From Nitrospirae bacterium GWC2_42_7 (GTDB taxonomy: Bacteria > Nitrospirota > Thermodesulfovibrionia > Thermodesulfovibrionales > UBA6898): 6,742 nucleotides of DNA. The DNA lies in assembly GCA_001803645.1 (NCBI GenBank), contig MHDW01000064.1:3269-10010 (forward strand). The letters run 5' to 3'. Shown one piece after another: positions 5,319-6,742 of this stretch (the stretch's first letter is position 1; every line of letters starts with the position of its first letter). The notes below the pieces were generated by a model. It saw only the letters and a list, made by a program, of their open reading frames with translations. It was not told the origin of the DNA and made no database searches. The position numbers and the translations under genes were made by a program.

Positions 5319-5336
5319 TGCAATCGTATGATTGCA
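5319..5336 (+). repeat. Perfect 7-bp inverted repeat upstream of the BON lipoprotein
   Basis: TGCAATC, GTAT, GATTGCA is a perfect inverted repeat 23 bases before the ATG at 5360 and 12 bases before its ribosome site. It could be an operator or a hairpin in the leader. Like the 2167 repeat, it contains TGCAA/TTGCA elements, which may be a coincidence. Confidence 0.4.
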
Positions 5337-5359
5337 GATCAAAAGGCAGGAGGAAAGAA

Positions 5360-5674
5360 ATGAAAAAGTTTATTTTTATGACAGTGTTAATGGTTTTTGG
5401 ATTGGCCTTGTTTTCAGGCTGCGCTACTATGACAGGCAGAACAGCAGGTGAACATATTGATGACGCGAGCATTACCACGGAAGTGAATGCGATAATCGTC
5501 AAAGACGATGACGCAAAGTATTTAAAGATCGATGTTTCCTCAACAGATGGAAATGTTGTTCTCCAGGGTTTCATACATGACAGAACAGCTGAGGACAGGA
5601 TCGTAGCAAAGATCAGACAGATCAAGGGCGTAAAATCCGTTAAAAGCCTCTTGAAAATAGAACCGAAAAAATAG
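5360..5674 (+). CDS. BON-domain lipoprotein
   Basis: This 104-residue lipoprotein has an LFSGC lipobox (Cys21, Ala at +2). One BON domain fills residues about 32-102: the IDDASITTEVNAII helix, the DISST-type strand around IDVSSTDGNVVLQGFI (57-72), the DRTAEDRIVAKIRQIKGVKSV helix (74-94) and a final strand LLKIEP. BON domains are periplasmic or outer-membrane modules thought to bind lipid surfaces and help withstand envelope stress; OsmY and DolP are the best known examples. The central Gly of the domain (VVLQG) is present. ATG 5360 is chosen over a TTG at 5318 because AGGAGG at 5348-5353 lies six bases upstream and the lipoprotein signal begins there. It is probably functionally linked to the multi-BON protein at the right edge. 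Confidence 0.9.
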   Translation: MKKFIFMTVLMVFGLALFSGCATMTGRTAGEHIDDASITTEVNAIIVKDDDAKYLKIDVSSTDGNVVLQGFIHDRTAEDRIVAKIRQIKGVKSVKSLLKIEPKK

Positions 5675-5681
5675 ATGAACA

Positions 5682-5756
5682 AGGGGCATTCCGTGAAAAC
5701 ACTGATTGCTTATCCTGATTTCCCGGGATGCCCCTGCCCCTCCATTTGAGGGTTTT
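5682..5756 (+). terminator. Candidate terminator: large hairpin plus short GC hairpin with TTTT
   Basis: Just after the BON lipoprotein stop, 5682-5698 pairs with 5719-5735: AGGGGCAT against ATGCCCCT, a wobble, then CCG, with one further mismatch before GAAA/TTTC. A second short hairpin follows, CCCTC, CATTT, GAGGG (5738-5752), directly with TTTT at 5753-5756. The second has the usual shape of a weak intrinsic terminator. A duplicated CCCCTG motif would let the two stems compete. Confidence 0.45.
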
Positions 5757-5829
5757 ATGATCTCACGCTGCTATTTGGAGAGAAAAGTATCACTTCTTCT
5801 TCAAGGCACAGGATGAAAGGAGAAATGCT

Positions 5830-6021
5830 ATGCCGTTAATTCAATTAGTGATTGTTCTGGTTGTGGTTGGGGTGGTCCTATGGGTGATCAACAGCTATAT
5901 ACCGATGCAGTCTACCATAAAGAAAATTTTGAATGTGGTAGTGGTTATTGTTGTGATTCTCTGGTTGTTGAGTGTCTTCGGAGTCATAGGAAACCTCTCG
6001 ACTATTCGTGTTGGAAAGTGA
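5830..6021 (+). CDS. Thivi_2564 family small membrane protein
   Basis: This 63-residue protein has two Val/Ile-rich helices (about residues 3-20 and 33-52) separated by the loop VINSYIPMQSTIKK. The motif NSYIPMxxxIKKILNVVVVIVVILWLLxVFGV is typical of the Thivi_2564 family, named from a Thiocystis locus, whose function is unknown. It should be an inner-membrane hairpin. The ATG at 5830 lies seven bases after GGAG (5819-5822); an ATG at 5825 is too close to that site and runs into a stop after four codons, so it is not used. The gene stands alone, with 155 bases before it, including the terminator-like hairpins, and 153 after it, so it may have its own promoter, though I found none I could trust. 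Confidence 0.82.
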   Translation: MPLIQLVIVLVVVGVVLWVINSYIPMQSTIKKILNVVVVIVVILWLLSVFGVIGNLSTIRVGK

Positions 6022-6060
6022 AGGGCTTGATCATATTCTGAATATAGCAAAAAAGAATTT

Positions 6061-6150
6061 ATAAACAGACACTCTGAAACATTAAAAGAATAAACAGGTT
6101 CAGAAACGCAGCATGAGAAAGAAATAAGCAGGAACAAAACGCAGCAATAG
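6061..6150 (+). repeat. Imperfect repeats ahead of the OsmY-like gene
   Basis: Three related units begin at 6061, 6090 and 6124. Each opens with ATAARCAG and continues into A-rich sequence; the last two also share AAACGCAGCA exactly (6104-6113 and 6137-6146, 33 bases apart). A palindrome, ATATTC-T-GAATAT, lies just upstream at 6033-6045. The layout could suit repeated regulator sites or be drift from local duplication. Confidence 0.35.
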
Positions 6151-6174
6151 AAACAACATAAAGGAGAAAGCACA

Positions 6175-6742
6175 GTGAAAATAAAAACAAAGTATTCTGT
6201 AGCTCTGATGGTGGCTGCGATCATTCTGTTGGTGATCAGCGTGCCTGTGCATGCTTCCAAAACAGATGACCGCATCGAAGAATCAGCCCAAAAGTCGTAT
6301 GTGTTCAAGACTTACCTGAAGAATGATGATATTAAAGTCCAGTCTAAAGATGGAGCAGTTGTCTTAAAAGGGACTGTCTCAAATGAACACCACAAATCAT
6401 TGGCCCAGGAGACAGTTGCAGACCTGCCCGGAGTGAAAAGCGTGGACAACAAATTGGAAGTCAAAGGTGAACACCCGGCTGAGATGTCAGATGCGTGGAT
6501 CAGTACAAAAGTGAAAACCACGCTTTTGTTCCATAAGAGCGTAAGCGCAGGGACAGAGGTCAACACCAAAGACGGGATAGTGACACTGAAAGGAGGAGCT
6601 GATAATCAGGCACAAAAGGACCTGACAACAGAATATGCCAAGGATGTCGAAGGGGTCAAAGACGTAAGGAATGAGATGACCGTACCTGAGACCTCAAAGA
6701 AGGCATCCAGAACAATGGGTGAAAAGATCGATGATGCTTCCA
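6175..6742 (+). CDS. OsmY-like periplasmic multi-BON protein (3' end outside window)
   Basis: The frame is open to the window edge with 189 codons visible. The signal peptide (VKIKTKYSVALMVAAIILLV to about residue 27, cut after VHA) has no lipobox, so it should be a soluble periplasmic protein. BON domain 1 spans about 31-97 (IKVQSKDGAVVLKGTV, then LPGVKSVDNKLEV), and BON 2 about 105-171 (VNTKDGIVTLKG, then VEGVKDVRNEMTV). Residues 183-189 (EKIDDAS) match the beginning of the BON domain at 5360, implying a third. OsmY-type proteins have two BON domains and are induced by osmotic or envelope stress, where they protect periplasmic proteins. The GTG start at 6175 has AAGGAG at 6161-6166, eight bases away; the next ATG (6208) would remove the signal's basic end. 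Confidence 0.9.
   Translation, partial: MKIKTKYSVALMVAAIILLVISVPVHASKTDDRIEESAQKSYVFKTYLKNDDIKVQSKDGAVVLKGTVSNEHHKSLAQETVADLPGVKSVDNKLEVKGEHPAEMSDAWISTKVKTTLLFHKSVSAGTEVNTKDGIVTLKGGADNQAQKDLTTEYAKDVEGVKDVRNEMTVPETSKKASRTMGEKIDDAS

Noticed and set aside
5895..6308. Minus-strand frame of 137 codons across the Thivi_2564 gene and the start of the OsmY-like gene
   Set aside because: It overlaps two well-supported genes on the other strand, has no convincing start signal, and its hydrophobic stretches are mirror images of A-rich sequence.

Overview
The window looks like chromosomal DNA from a Gram-negative, diderm bacterium of moderate GC content. Likely candidates are a Desulfobacterota/Geobacter-like or Nitrospirota lineage. 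The clues are strong AGGAGG ribosome sites, several outer-membrane-type lipoproteins (no Asp after the lipobox Cys), an OmpA/Pal-like peptidoglycan-binding lipoprotein, a probable sigma-54 promoter, and small membrane families common in such genomes. The lineage is inference; no marker gene is present. Every gene I can support lies on the + strand.

Left part (1-883). A possible C-terminal scrap of an upstream gene is followed by three small stress-type genes: a DUF3309 two-helix membrane peptide, a CsbD-like gene that looks damaged at its 5' end, and a DUF2934 protein. Centre-left (946-2012). A soluble PAS-HisKA-HATPase histidine kinase has no response regulator beside it. Its 3' end is built from a perfect 15-bp-arm inverted repeat.

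Middle (2114-3175). A sigma-54-like promoter and a perfect inverted repeat precede an exported aromatic/Arg-rich protein. Two very small lipoproteins follow, with charged Gly/Asp/His/Arg-rich tails. The last two lie 231 bp apart as a diverged tandem duplication of ribosome site plus lipoprotein leader. Middle-right (3220-3790) has an ABM-fold monooxygenase-like protein and an lmo0937-type membrane peptide.

Right part (3903-6742). An OmpA-family lipoprotein, a lipoprotein with two internal coiled repeats, a single-BON lipoprotein, a Thivi_2564-type membrane peptide and an OsmY-like multi-BON periplasmic protein that runs off the window. The second and third share a near-identical leader.

Taken together this looks like an envelope and general stress island: membrane peptides, periplasmic BON proteins and outer-membrane lipoproteins, perhaps under a cytoplasmic PAS kinase and sigma-54 control. 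Most families here have names but no firm biochemical role, so the joint function is inference. I saw no RNA genes, CRISPR array or insertion sequence.
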